From positions 1 to 64,000 of the forward strand of contig CAUTQY010000006.1 of assembly GCA_963540815.1 (NCBI GenBank): 64,000 bases of DNA. The letters are read 5' to 3'. The translations under genes and the position numbers were made by a program. Under the pieces are notes generated by a model. It was given only the letters and a program-made list of their open reading frames with translations. It was not told the DNA's origin and did not search any database. The stretch's first letter is position 1; the number at the start of each line of letters is the position of its first letter. Positions 28,054 through 36,520 of this stretch are shown one piece after another. Origin of the DNA: Scybalousia_A sp963540815 (GTDB taxonomy: Bacteria; Bacteroidota; Bacteroidia; Bacteroidales; P3).

Positions 28054-29364
28054 ATGCAAAGTGTTAAAGATTTAAATACCAACATAATAAACCTTACCAT
28101 ACCGAACATTATTACCAATATAACAGTACCCTTGCTAGGTATAGTTGATACGGCAATAGTCGGTCATATATCCGAAAGAGGAAGACAAGCCGAGTATATA
28201 GGTGCTATTGCAATAGGTACGATGATTTTTAATTTTATTTATTGGTTATTCGGTTTTCTCAGAATGGGAACAAGTGGCTTTACTGCCGTAAGTTTCGGAG
28301 CAGCGGACAAAAAAGAACAAATAGACATACTTACTCGCAGTTGTCTTATTGCCATAGGCTCTGCCATTTGTCTGATATTGTTGCAAAAACCCATTGCCTT
28401 CATTGCAAAAACCGTTGTAGAGGATAGTGCAAATATAATGAATCTTGCCTTGCAATATTTTTACATAAGAATTTGGGCTGCGCCGGCAACACTTGGCATG
28501 TATTCTTTAAAAGGCTGGTTCATAGGTATGCAAGACAGTAAAACTCCCATGTGGATAGCAATTTTTATAAATCTTGTTAATATTGCCTTTGATTTGTTGT
28601 TTGTACTTCGTTTTAATATGACAATAGAGGGAGTTGCCTACGCTACCGTTATAGCGCAATATTCCGGACTTTTTGTTACTCTTCTTATCTTCTTTACCAA
28701 ATATTTTAAAAAATATGATATTTCGTTCGCTCGAGCTCTTAAAAAAGAACCTATGCTAAAATTCTTTAAAGTCAATGTGGACATATTTCTAAGGACTATT
28801 TGTATAATAGCGGTAAGCTCATATTTTACCGTAGCCTCCACTAAAATGCCTTACCCTTTGCTTGCCGTAAATACGTTAATAATGCAACTCTTTACTCTGT
28901 TTTCTTATTTTATGGACGGTTTTGCCTATGCGGCAGAATCTCTTTGCGGAAGATTTGCAGGCGCCAATCAAATAAAAAATCTGAGACGCACGGTAAAATT
29001 ACTTATACTTTGGGGGATGGCAATGGCTCTTTTGTGTGTCATAGTCTATGGCTTTTTTGCCAAAGATATACTTTATTTGCTTACCAATCAAAAAGATGTC
29101 ATAAGAGTGGCTAAAGATTATCTTTTCTGGACTATGATAATACCTTTGGTTGGTTTTCTTGCCTTCTTGTATGACGGCATACTTATAGGGATGATAAAAT
29201 CCGTTATGATGAGAAATGCCATATTCTTTGCCACAATTTCATTTTTTGTTATCTTCTTTGTTTTCGGTCAAAGCAACAATGCTCTTTGGGCAGGTTTTAT
29301 TTCCTACCTGTTGTTGCGTAGTGTGTTAATGGCTGTTTTTTCTTGGAAGGATATTTTCGGTTAA
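28054..29364 (+). CDS. MATE family efflux transporter
   Basis: A 436-residue inner-membrane protein with about twelve membrane helices. The opening NLTIPNIITNITVPLLGIVD and AEYIGAIAIGTMIFNFIYWL are typical of the DinF-like branch of MATE transporters, which export drugs or metabolites in exchange for Na+ or H+. The length is usual. TAATTTTG at 28027-28034 could be its -7 promoter box. A hairpin follows the gene. The substrate is unknown. Confidence 0.93.
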   Translation: MQSVKDLNTNIINLTIPNIITNITVPLLGIVDTAIVGHISERGRQAEYIGAIAIGTMIFNFIYWLFGFLRMGTSGFTAVSFGAADKKEQIDILTRSCLIAIGSAICLILLQKPIAFIAKTVVEDSANIMNLALQYFYIRIWAAPATLGMYSLKGWFIGMQDSKTPMWIAIFINLVNIAFDLLFVLRFNMTIEGVAYATVIAQYSGLFVTLLIFFTKYFKKYDISFARALKKEPMLKFFKVNVDIFLRTICIIAVSSYFTVASTKMPYPLLAVNTLIMQLFTLFSYFMDGFAYAAESLCGRFAGANQIKNLRRTVKLLILWGMAMALLCVIVYGFFAKDILYLLTNQKDVIRVAKDYLFWTMIIPLVGFLAFLYDGILIGMIKSVMMRNAIFFATISFFVIFFVFGQSNNALWAGFISYLLLRSVLMAVFSWKDIFG

Positions 29365-29382
29365 TCTTTTCTTATAGCGCAC

Positions 29383-29416
29383 AAAAAAAGCAGTCTTTCA
29401 ATGGGACTGCCTTTTT
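29383..29416. terminator. Two-way terminator between MATE gene and small lipoprotein gene
   Basis: GCAGTC at 29390-29395 pairs with GACTGC at 29405-29410. Seven A lie before and five T after, so the hairpin has a T run on either strand and can serve both converging genes. Confidence 0.85.
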
Positions 29417-29444
29417 GATTAATTGCTATAAACCGAAACCCAAA

Positions 29445-29621
29445 TTATTTGGCAGGAGTTTCAGTTGCAGTAGCTGTGTTGGTAGCTGTAGTTTCACTTG
29501 CAGTAGCAACTTCTTCTGTTGGGGTGTTTTCCGTAGGAGTAGTTGTTGCTGTGTCTGTTCCTTTGCTTCCGCATGCTGCAAAAAATCCGGCGATAGCCAA
29601 TACTAACAATACTTTTTTCAT
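29445..29621 (-). CDS. Small Thr-rich lipoprotein
   Basis: A 58-residue gene, short enough to be missed easily. It starts MKKVLLVLAIAGFFAACGSK: a lipoprotein signal with the lipidated Cys at residue 17. The mature part is only about 42 residues, almost all Thr, Ala, Glu, Pro and Ser (TATTTPTENTPTEEV, then TATNTATATE), ending PAK. It is expected to be unfolded and anchored to a membrane. The codons are ordinary, it has its own terminator, and 258 bases of AT-rich DNA precede it on its upstream side. Tiny Thr/Glu-rich lipoproteins of this kind occur in Bacteroidales; the role is unknown. Confidence 0.8.
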   Translation of the reverse strand: MKKVLLVLAIAGFFAACGSKGTDTATTTPTENTPTEEVATASETTATNTATATETPAK

Positions 29622-29879
29622 TTCTTTGAAATTTTTAAAAGGTTTATAAATTCTTTTGTTTTAACGTTGCAAAGTTAGTACAACTTTTTTTTATGTCAAT
29701 ACTTTTTACAAAGAAAAAATAAACATAAATATTAAATTATTGAAAATCAATAATAAAACCTAATATTATTTATTATATAAATCTCTGTTTTATTCGTGAA
29801 TAAATGTTTTACACAATATTGAGACCTTTTGTGCGTTATGAAAATCAAGACAAATAAAGAGTAGTAAAAAAACAAAAAT

Positions 29880-30398
29880 ATGATTCAAAGAGTACAAACC
29901 CTATGGCTCGCTTTGGCTTTGTTGCTATCTGTTTTGGCATTTTTCTTTCCGTTGGCAAATTTTTCTTTGCCTGACCAAAGCATTGTTTATAACCTTGTTG
30001 TAAAATCTGTCGATATAAACTCCGATAACTTTTTTCAACAATACTCACCCATTTCTTTGATAATTCTCAATTGTGTATTTATGGTGCTTTGTTTGGCTAC
30101 AATATTTACCTACAAAAACAGAATTTTGCAACTTAGAGTATTGGCTTTTGCCTTTTTGGTAATAGTTGCTTATACTTTGGTTTTATTTTTATATCAGGTA
30201 GATGCCGGTTTGGAGCAAATCCTTACTTCTTGGCTAAAAGGTAGGGAGGATTTGGTTTCTTCAGCCCTAAAAACTTCTAAAACAATTTACGGTATAGGGG
30301 CATATTTTCCGATAGCGCAAATTATATGTTTGGTATTTGCTCGCAACGGTATTAGAAAGGACGAAAAACTTGTTCGTTCCGCCGATAGAATTAGATAG
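29880..30398 (+). CDS. DUF4293 membrane protein
   Basis: A 172-residue inner-membrane protein with four predicted helices, beginning MIQRVQTLWLALALLLSVLA, which is characteristic of DUF4293, a family confined to Bacteroidota. The extracytoplasmic loops are short. The C-terminus is basic and cytosolic (ARNGIRKDEKLVRSADRIR). No function is established for the family. The large fibronectin-III protein gene begins 32 bases later on the same strand. Confidence 0.88.
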   Translation: MIQRVQTLWLALALLLSVLAFFFPLANFSLPDQSIVYNLVVKSVDINSDNFFQQYSPISLIILNCVFMVLCLATIFTYKNRILQLRVLAFAFLVIVAYTLVLFLYQVDAGLEQILTSWLKGREDLVSSALKTSKTIYGIGAYFPIAQIICLVFARNGIRKDEKLVRSADRIR

Positions 30399-30430
30399 AC
30401 AATATCTTGTTTTTTTGATTGCCTATTCGT

Positions 30431-32902
30431 ATGAAGAAAAGTATTTTTATTCTTTTATCCTTCTTTTTGGGTTTCCAAGTTTTGTTTGCCCAAAACGCAG
30501 ATGAGGAGTGTACTAAGGTAGTTTCTCCTGCCCTTATAGTAATGCCGGAAAACAGGCTTGCACTTCAATGGCAGGCTTGCTCAATTGCGGACAGTTTTGA
30601 TGTTATTTCAGACACTATTGGCAAAATACCTGCCGATTGTGGGGTAAGATACAAAACTCCAAATCATGAGCAAACTTTTACGGGTTTGTTTTCCGGGCAA
30701 ACTTATCAGTTTCTAATAAGAAGCAATTGTCAAGAGGATTATAGTGATTGGCGTTGGTTTTTTGTTAATTACAGGTCGGCTGCGGAGACAAAAACTGTGC
30801 CGTTTGCTATGAGTAATTTGGATAGTATAGGTTTTATATACGCTAATGATTCAAATACTTATTCATTCAAATACCTGGACATTGTAATAGATACTCTGGC
30901 TGTTAGCACATATGTGGATTTTGTTTATAGAGCAAATTCTAGCTTGGATACCAATAGTGTAAAATTATACTTGCTAAGTCCTTATTCGGCCATAGGTATG
31001 GACGACCCTATTAGTGAAAATTACAGAATAGGGGGTATTTATTCTGCCACAGATACAATAGGACAGCATTCTCACATAGAACTAAACGGAGACATTTCGG
31101 GAGCAAAACTTAGATTGGTTTTTGCTTGGAAAAATACGGACGGAAATACTATTGATATGCCGATATTAATAGACAGTTTGAAAATAAATTCTCGTTTTTG
31201 TGCTGTTGCAGATAGTTTAAGGGTTACGGAACTTTCCTCTCACAGTGCCATTATTGCTTGGAGAGCCGAATACGGACAAGAGAGTTTTCAACTCGAATAC
31301 AAGAAAACCTCCGATACTGCATGGATTATTCAATCCAATGTAGAGAATAATTTTTTGATTGAAAACCTTTTGCCTAATACCTACTACACAGTAAGAGTAA
31401 AGGTTTTGTGTGACAATGAAGAGAGTCTTTATAGCGAAAATTTTAATTTTAAAACATTAATAGATTTACACACTCCCACAAATGTAAATATCCTTACTAA
31501 GGATACCTTAATTTACATCTCATGGCCAGAGATAGAGAACGCTACCGGTTACACTATTGCCTACAAGAAATCCGAAGGAAATGAGAATTGGAGTGAAAAA
31601 TTTACGGAACAGAATAATACAATTATAGATTCTTTGCAACCGGACACGGAATATATTTTAAAAATCAAGGCTTTGCACAACGAAACACAAAGTTCGTGGT
31701 CTCAAACATCAACTTTTAGAACAAAATGTTTGACAACTACCATTTATCCTTACAATGTAGCACAAGAATTTTTTGTAGACTCTGAGAATAATTCTTTGCC
31801 TTCTTGTTGGTTTTATGATACGGTATTGTATTCTCCGTCCTTTGATTTTACCGCAATAAGCTTCCCGTACATTAGTTTTGATTACAAGAGTTCCACATCT
31901 ACAACTGTGCAAATTTCCATAGACGGAGGAGAAAGCTTTACTTTTCTGAGACAACTGCCACAAACAACTTCTTTTTCTTCACAAATTTTTTCTCTTCTTT
32001 CCTTTGTCGGTTACGAAAACGTTGTTTTAAGATTTCTAACATACGATAGCGCAAACAATACAAACATTTCTTTCGGGATGAAAAATTTTGTTTTACAAAG
32101 TGCTTGTCCTTTGACAACTAATATAACGGTATCTAATATTACTCAAAACTCTTTTACACTTTCTTGGCAAGAGGATGAACTGACTTATAAAATATCCTTA
32201 AAAGACGAACAAAATAACATTTTAAATCAAATTACCACGCAAAACAATAATCATACTTTCTCCAACCTCTCACCCCATACGACATACAAAGTTGTGATAT
32301 CTCCTTTGTGTGAAAACATACCGACTTTGGATAGCATGGAATTGGAAGTTCAAACCCTATCAAGCCCAACTTGTCTTATGCCTGAGGATTTTAACGTCGA
32401 ATGGGTACATTCCGATATGGACGAAGTCGTTTTGGTTACTTGGGCTTCTGAGGCTAATATTTGGCAGATTCTCTCCAAAGATTATTATGCAGTTAAATGG
32501 GATACTACCATAGTAAAAATAAACCCTGTTTTCACACTCAGAAATTTGGAAATAGGTCATACGTATTCCGTAAAAGCAAGAACTATTTGCAACGTAGGAG
32601 ATACCTCCGATTTTACGGAAGTTAAGCATGTATATATAGGAGCAAGCAATCTGACTCAAATGCAAGGTGCGGATAAGGATATACTTGTTTTCCCAATTCC
32701 TACTTTAGATAAGATTAAGATAATATCGGATAATCGCAATTTGTCTCGGATAGTAGTTTACAAAGAAAACGGAAAAAAGGTTTTAGACAAAGAGTATACC
32801 AAGCAAGAAATAAATCTTAAAGATTTTGGTAAAGGAGTTTATTTTGTTGTAATCATGGATGAAAAAAACAATAAGACAACCAAAAAAATTATAGTGGAAT
32901 AG
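30431..32902 (+). CDS. Fibronectin-III protein with type IX secretion sorting domain
   Basis: From ATG 30431 the protein has 823 residues; an in-frame TTG at 30419 is less likely because the signal peptide begins at MKKSIFILL. After the signal (to LFAQ, residue 21) come a poorly defined N-terminal region, fibronectin-III-like domains at about 258-343, 346-431, 560-643 and 645-736, and a C-terminal domain at about 750-823 (VFPIPTLDKIKI, NGKKVLDKEYT, KGVYFVVIMDE, TKKIIVE). That end is the type A sorting signal by which type IX secretion exports and anchors cargo. It is likely a surface adhesin or scaffold; no enzyme motif is seen. Confidence 0.9.
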   Translation: MKKSIFILLSFFLGFQVLFAQNADEECTKVVSPALIVMPENRLALQWQACSIADSFDVISDTIGKIPADCGVRYKTPNHEQTFTGLFSGQTYQFLIRSNCQEDYSDWRWFFVNYRSAAETKTVPFAMSNLDSIGFIYANDSNTYSFKYLDIVIDTLAVSTYVDFVYRANSSLDTNSVKLYLLSPYSAIGMDDPISENYRIGGIYSATDTIGQHSHIELNGDISGAKLRLVFAWKNTDGNTIDMPILIDSLKINSRFCAVADSLRVTELSSHSAIIAWRAEYGQESFQLEYKKTSDTAWIIQSNVENNFLIENLLPNTYYTVRVKVLCDNEESLYSENFNFKTLIDLHTPTNVNILTKDTLIYISWPEIENATGYTIAYKKSEGNENWSEKFTEQNNTIIDSLQPDTEYILKIKALHNETQSSWSQTSTFRTKCLTTTIYPYNVAQEFFVDSENNSLPSCWFYDTVLYSPSFDFTAISFPYISFDYKSSTSTTVQISIDGGESFTFLRQLPQTTSFSSQIFSLLSFVGYENVVLRFLTYDSANNTNISFGMKNFVLQSACPLTTNITVSNITQNSFTLSWQEDELTYKISLKDEQNNILNQITTQNNNHTFSNLSPHTTYKVVISPLCENIPTLDSMELEVQTLSSPTCLMPEDFNVEWVHSDMDEVVLVTWASEANIWQILSKDYYAVKWDTTIVKINPVFTLRNLEIGHTYSVKARTICNVGDTSDFTEVKHVYIGASNLTQMQGADKDILVFPIPTLDKIKIISDNRNLSRIVVYKENGKKVLDKEYTKQEINLKDFGKGVYFVVIMDEKNNKTTKKIIVE

Positions 32903-32925
32903 ACAAAAAAATCTATCGTACTTTT

Positions 32926-32973
32926 TTCTTTCACCCTATTCTTTCACCCTATTCTTTCACCCTATTCTTTCAC
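32926..32973. repeat. 13-base tandem repeat
   Basis: The unit TTCTTTCACCCTA occurs three times without change at 32926-32938, 32939-32951 and 32952-32964, followed by nine bases of a fourth. It lies 24 bases after the stop of the fibronectin-III gene. The rest of the gap to 33126 holds no gene, only AT-rich sequence. Confidence 0.95.
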
Positions 32974-33126
32974 AACTTTCTTCCACCAATTGCAAAGACT
33001 ATATAGATAATCTTATTTTGTTAATTCCTACCAAACAGGGATACGTTTACCTAATTTTAAGACAAAATACAATAAAACAAGTAAACGATTTTCTTAGAGA
33101 AAAAACAGACTCTTTTTTTTATAAAT

Positions 33127-34242
33127 CTATAGTTGAACTTCTTTTCTCAGAGAGTTAAAATATTCGTCTATAAGTTTTTGAGCAATAACATAAGCAGAGA
33201 CTTTGTTATCCAAAATATCATCTTTTGCTATGCCTAATTTTTGTTTTACAACTTCGCTATTGTAAAAACGTTCTACAAGGGTTTGTTGTATTGTTTCCGA
33301 AAGTATTCTAAGATTTTGTTCGTTGCGATTTTTATAGAAAAATCCATTTTGCTGTGTCATCTTTACATAGTCTAAGACTGTTTGCCAAATAGTATCCATA
33401 CCTATTTTGGAATAAGCCGAACAGGTAAAAACTTTTGGTTGCCAGCCACTCTCCTGGGGAGGAAAAAGATGCAAAGCATTTCTATAATGAGAAGCGGCAA
33501 GTTCGGAGCGTTCTTTTTCTTTACCTTCCGATTTGTTTATAGCTATGGCGTCAGCCATTTCCATTATTCCTCTTTTGATACCTTGCAGTTCGTCTCCTGC
33601 ATTGGCCAATTGTAACAAGAGAAAGAAATCAACCATAGAATGAGCCAAAACTTCACTTTGTCCAACCCCAACAGTCTCTATTATAACTACGTCAAAGCCT
33701 GCCGCTTCACACAAAATAATAATCTCGCGTGTTTTTCTTGCCACTCCGCCAAGACTACCGGCCGAAGGCGAGGGACGAATAAAAGCATTTGGGTCACAAG
33801 AAAGCAATTCCATACGAGTTTTGTCTCCAAGTATGCTACCTCCGCTTCTTTCACTGCTTGGGTCTATGGCAAGCACGGCAACTTTATGTCCTTGTGAGGT
33901 AAGCATTTTGCCAAGTACTTCTATAACGGAACTTTTCCCTACGCCTGGCACTCCCGTAATACCCAAGCGAATACTATTACCGGCATGTTTGAGACATTGT
34001 TCTATTACTTGTTGGGCCATATTTTGATGTTTGTACAAACTACTTTCCACCAAGGTAATAGCCCTTGCAAGTATTGTCCTATTGCCCTGCAATATACCCT
34101 CGACATAATCTTGTACGGATAATTGTTTTACCTTCTTTATAGTGTTAATAAATTTTTCATTAACACTTTTTTTTATGTCTGTACCTTGTGTAATTTTCAA
34201 AGCAGAATCGGGATTATTCTTGTCTATCACTTGGTCGTACAT
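33127..34242 (-). CDS. meaB: Methylmalonyl-CoA mutase-associated GTPase MeaB
   Basis: A 371-residue cytosolic P-loop GTPase that protects and loads B12-dependent methylmalonyl-CoA mutase. The P-loop is GVPGVGKS at 97-104, followed by the family marks DPSSERSGGSILGDKTRM and VVIIETVGVGQSE. The G4 motif reads NKSE where NKxD is usual. The N-terminal helices and the C-terminal dimer arm are present. The mutase genes themselves are not in the window. It ends a minus-strand run that includes an SDR, a thioredoxin-like protein and a GH2 enzyme, without obvious metabolic link to them. The same family was once called ArgK. Confidence 0.93.
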   Translation of the reverse strand: MYDQVIDKNNPDSALKITQGTDIKKSVNEKFINTIKKVKQLSVQDYVEGILQGNRTILARAITLVESSLYKHQNMAQQVIEQCLKHAGNSIRLGITGVPGVGKSSVIEVLGKMLTSQGHKVAVLAIDPSSERSGGSILGDKTRMELLSCDPNAFIRPSPSAGSLGGVARKTREIIILCEAAGFDVVIIETVGVGQSEVLAHSMVDFFLLLQLANAGDELQGIKRGIMEMADAIAINKSEGKEKERSELAASHYRNALHLFPPQESGWQPKVFTCSAYSKIGMDTIWQTVLDYVKMTQQNGFFYKNRNEQNLRILSETIQQTLVERFYNSEVVKQKLGIAKDDILDNKVSAYVIAQKLIDEYFNSLRKEVQL

Positions 34243-34300
34243 GTTCTTATTGATTTAACGGTTTGACAACAAAGAAAATACGAATCAATATTTTCATACG

Positions 34301-35059
34301 TTACACTCTGTTAAAGAGTCCGGAATTCGCTTGTGCTGTTGGCATAATAACCATATCATTTATGTTTACGTGCTCGGGTAAAGAGGCACAATATGTGATA
34401 GCATCGGCAATATCCTCTCCCGTCAAAGGTGTAAAGCCCTTATATGTAGCATCGTTTTTTTGCTTATCTCCTTTGAATCTAACCATAGAAAATTCGGTTT
34501 CAACTGCTCCCGGACAAATATTGGTTACCTTTATATTATACGGCAAGCAATCCATACGCATGCCTTTGCTTATAGCATCTACGGCATGTTTTACCGCACA
34601 ATAAACACTACCTCCGACATATACTTCTTTGCCTGCTATGGAGCATATGTTAATGACATGTCCTTTTTTTCTTTCACACATCCAAGGTAGAACCATACGA
34701 GAAACATATAACAAGCCCTTTACGTCCGTATCTATCATCTGCTCCCAATCGCTAAGCAGAGCAGACTGTATTGGGTCTTTGCCTGCTGCCAATCCTGCGT
34801 TATTTACCAATATGTCTATATTTTTCCAATGGGTGTCTAAGGATTTTAGATTTTTTTCTACCTCTTCATTATTTCTTACATCAAAACACAAAGTTTTTAC
34901 CTCTATGTCGTATTTGCCCGTAAGTTCCTTTGCAATACTAAGCAATCTTTCATTTCTCCTGCCGGTAATAATTACATTTATACCTTTTTGTGCAAACTTT
35001 TGTGCGGTAGCCTTGCCTATACCCGAAGTCGCTCCCGTAATAAGTGCTATCTTTTTCAT
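34301..35059 (-). CDS. Short-chain dehydrogenase/reductase (YdfG-like)
   Basis: A 252-residue NAD(P)-dependent oxidoreductase of the classical SDR family. The cofactor motif TGATSGIG is at 8-15, NNAG at 86-89, and the catalytic Ser140, Tyr153 and Lys157 are present (SVYCAVKHA). Arg34-Arg35 after the second strand favour NADP(H). It resembles the YdfG branch, which reduces 3-hydroxy acids such as L-allo-threonine derivatives, but the substrate cannot be fixed from sequence. It follows the thioredoxin-like gene by 14 bases and precedes meaB by 58. Confidence 0.9.
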   Translation of the reverse strand: MKKIALITGATSGIGKATAQKFAQKGINVIITGRRNERLLSIAKELTGKYDIEVKTLCFDVRNNEEVEKNLKSLDTHWKNIDILVNNAGLAAGKDPIQSALLSDWEQMIDTDVKGLLYVSRMVLPWMCERKKGHVINICSIAGKEVYVGGSVYCAVKHAVDAISKGMRMDCLPYNIKVTNICPGAVETEFSMVRFKGDKQKNDATYKGFTPLTGEDIADAITYCASLPEHVNINDMVIMPTAQANSGLFNRV

Positions 35060-35073
35060 AATTACATTTTTTA

Positions 35074-36492
35074 TTATAAATTAAGCAAACCTTTTTCCAA
35101 CAAATCCATAATCTGAGATAGGGTTTCTATGGAAACATTCTTTGCAAGTATTTTATTCTTATTATCCAAAATAAAAACAACTGGTGTTTTCTCTATGTCA
35201 AAATATTCTCTCCAATCATAGTTTGCATACAGTCCGTTGGTATTAATCCACCGAACATTATGTTTTTGACAAAACTCTTTCATTTGTTCCAAATCTCCCT
35301 CGGTGTGGACGCCAAACATGCCTATATCATATTTTTCCTTGTTATTGTTGTAGAATTCCACAAGTTGAGGTATTTCTTTGGTACAATGCCCGCATTCTAT
35401 AGACCAAAAAATCAGAATACGATACCTATTGTTTAAATCTCCCAACCTATACCAAGTAGAATTTTCGTCTCCTATTGGGCAAGCCAAATCCGGTATGGTT
35501 TTGCCAACAAGTATTTTTTCCCATTTTTCCGCTCTTTGAATATTCATTTCTACATCCGAGGGGTGCATCCAAGTGACTTTGCCGGTCTTAAAATACTTGT
35601 TTACCATAGCAACATACACCTTATCGTGTCCCATTACATTATCGGTCAAGTATCGTTTTGTGACGTCGTTTACTATGTATTTGTACATTTCTCCTCCCTC
35701 AACCGTTTTTGCAATAAGACTATCCGCATAATAAATAAGGGAGTCTGCTTTTTCGTATTTCATTAAATTTTCCCAAAAATTGTTATATGGTATGGCAAAA
35801 ATTTCTTTCGGAGTTCTTAGCAAGGCATCACAAGACAAATCCATATTGTCAAAATAATGTTTTTTGTAGTAATTATAAGCTCTCAAGTTCATAGCCAAAG
35901 AGTCTATACTCCCATCGGGTGTGTAAATGTTGTCCGTTGCCGGAATGGTTTTGGGTCTGGAACACATCAAAATTTTACTCAACAGGAATGCAGGATACTT
36001 TTTTATAAAATCCTCTTTTAAAGAGTCATTTTGTTTGCTTAAAATCAAATACTCCTTATTATACTCCTCTTTATCAGTAGTTTTTTGTGATAATTTTTTG
36101 AATTCTCTCCCCAAAGCATTTGATTTTCTTATGTAGTCAAAATACGCTTGTTGTGTTTTTGAGCCTTTTACTGTTATATTTTCCGACCAATTATCGTCGG
36201 CAATATAAAAACTCATTTTATTTTCTTCTTGAATAATAAACTCAACGTATTTTCCTTTGCTATCCGAGAAAAAATACATGCCATCGGGCATAGGTTTGTC
36301 TTTCTTTTTGAAACGGAATTTACCTTTTTTGTTTACGCAGGTATCAAAAGCATACGTTCCTCCCATATGGAAATAACCTATATACATTGTGTCCGTTGGG
36401 CAATTTTTGATTTCCAAACTTATATCATACTGAGCCTTTGTTCCCACGAAAATAAAAAACAGGGCAAACAATATTACGATTCTCTTTTTCAT
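35074..36492 (-). CDS. Periplasmic thioredoxin-like protein (TlpA type) with long N-terminal domain
   Basis: A 472-residue secreted protein: signal peptide (to GTKAQ, residue 20), an N-terminal beta-rich domain of the DUF4369 kind (SLEIKNCPTDTMYIGYFHMG), a helical middle domain resembling DUF5106, and a C-terminal thioredoxin fold with CGHC at 367-370 (WSIECGHCTKEIPQL). Such proteins reduce or shuffle disulfides in the periplasm. The fold ends with the cis-Pro segment EKTPVVFILDN. It lies 28 bases after the GH2 gene and 14 before the SDR gene, probably one transcript. Confidence 0.87.
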   Translation of the reverse strand: MKKRIVILFALFFIFVGTKAQYDISLEIKNCPTDTMYIGYFHMGGTYAFDTCVNKKGKFRFKKKDKPMPDGMYFFSDSKGKYVEFIIQEENKMSFYIADDNWSENITVKGSKTQQAYFDYIRKSNALGREFKKLSQKTTDKEEYNKEYLILSKQNDSLKEDFIKKYPAFLLSKILMCSRPKTIPATDNIYTPDGSIDSLAMNLRAYNYYKKHYFDNMDLSCDALLRTPKEIFAIPYNNFWENLMKYEKADSLIYYADSLIAKTVEGGEMYKYIVNDVTKRYLTDNVMGHDKVYVAMVNKYFKTGKVTWMHPSDVEMNIQRAEKWEKILVGKTIPDLACPIGDENSTWYRLGDLNNRYRILIFWSIECGHCTKEIPQLVEFYNNNKEKYDIGMFGVHTEGDLEQMKEFCQKHNVRWINTNGLYANYDWREYFDIEKTPVVFILDNKNKILAKNVSIETLSQIMDLLEKGLLNL

Positions 36493-36520
36493 GTCCGCGT
36501 AGTGTTACAAAAATGTTCTA

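Noticed and set aside
29343..29649. Plus-strand open frames opposite the small lipoprotein
   Set aside because: Their Val/Ser/Cys-rich content is the complement of Thr/Glu codons; the minus strand has the lipoprotein signal.
32926..32973. Possible CRISPR or phage attachment site
   Set aside because: Simple 13-base tandem units without spacers, no tRNA or integrase nearby.
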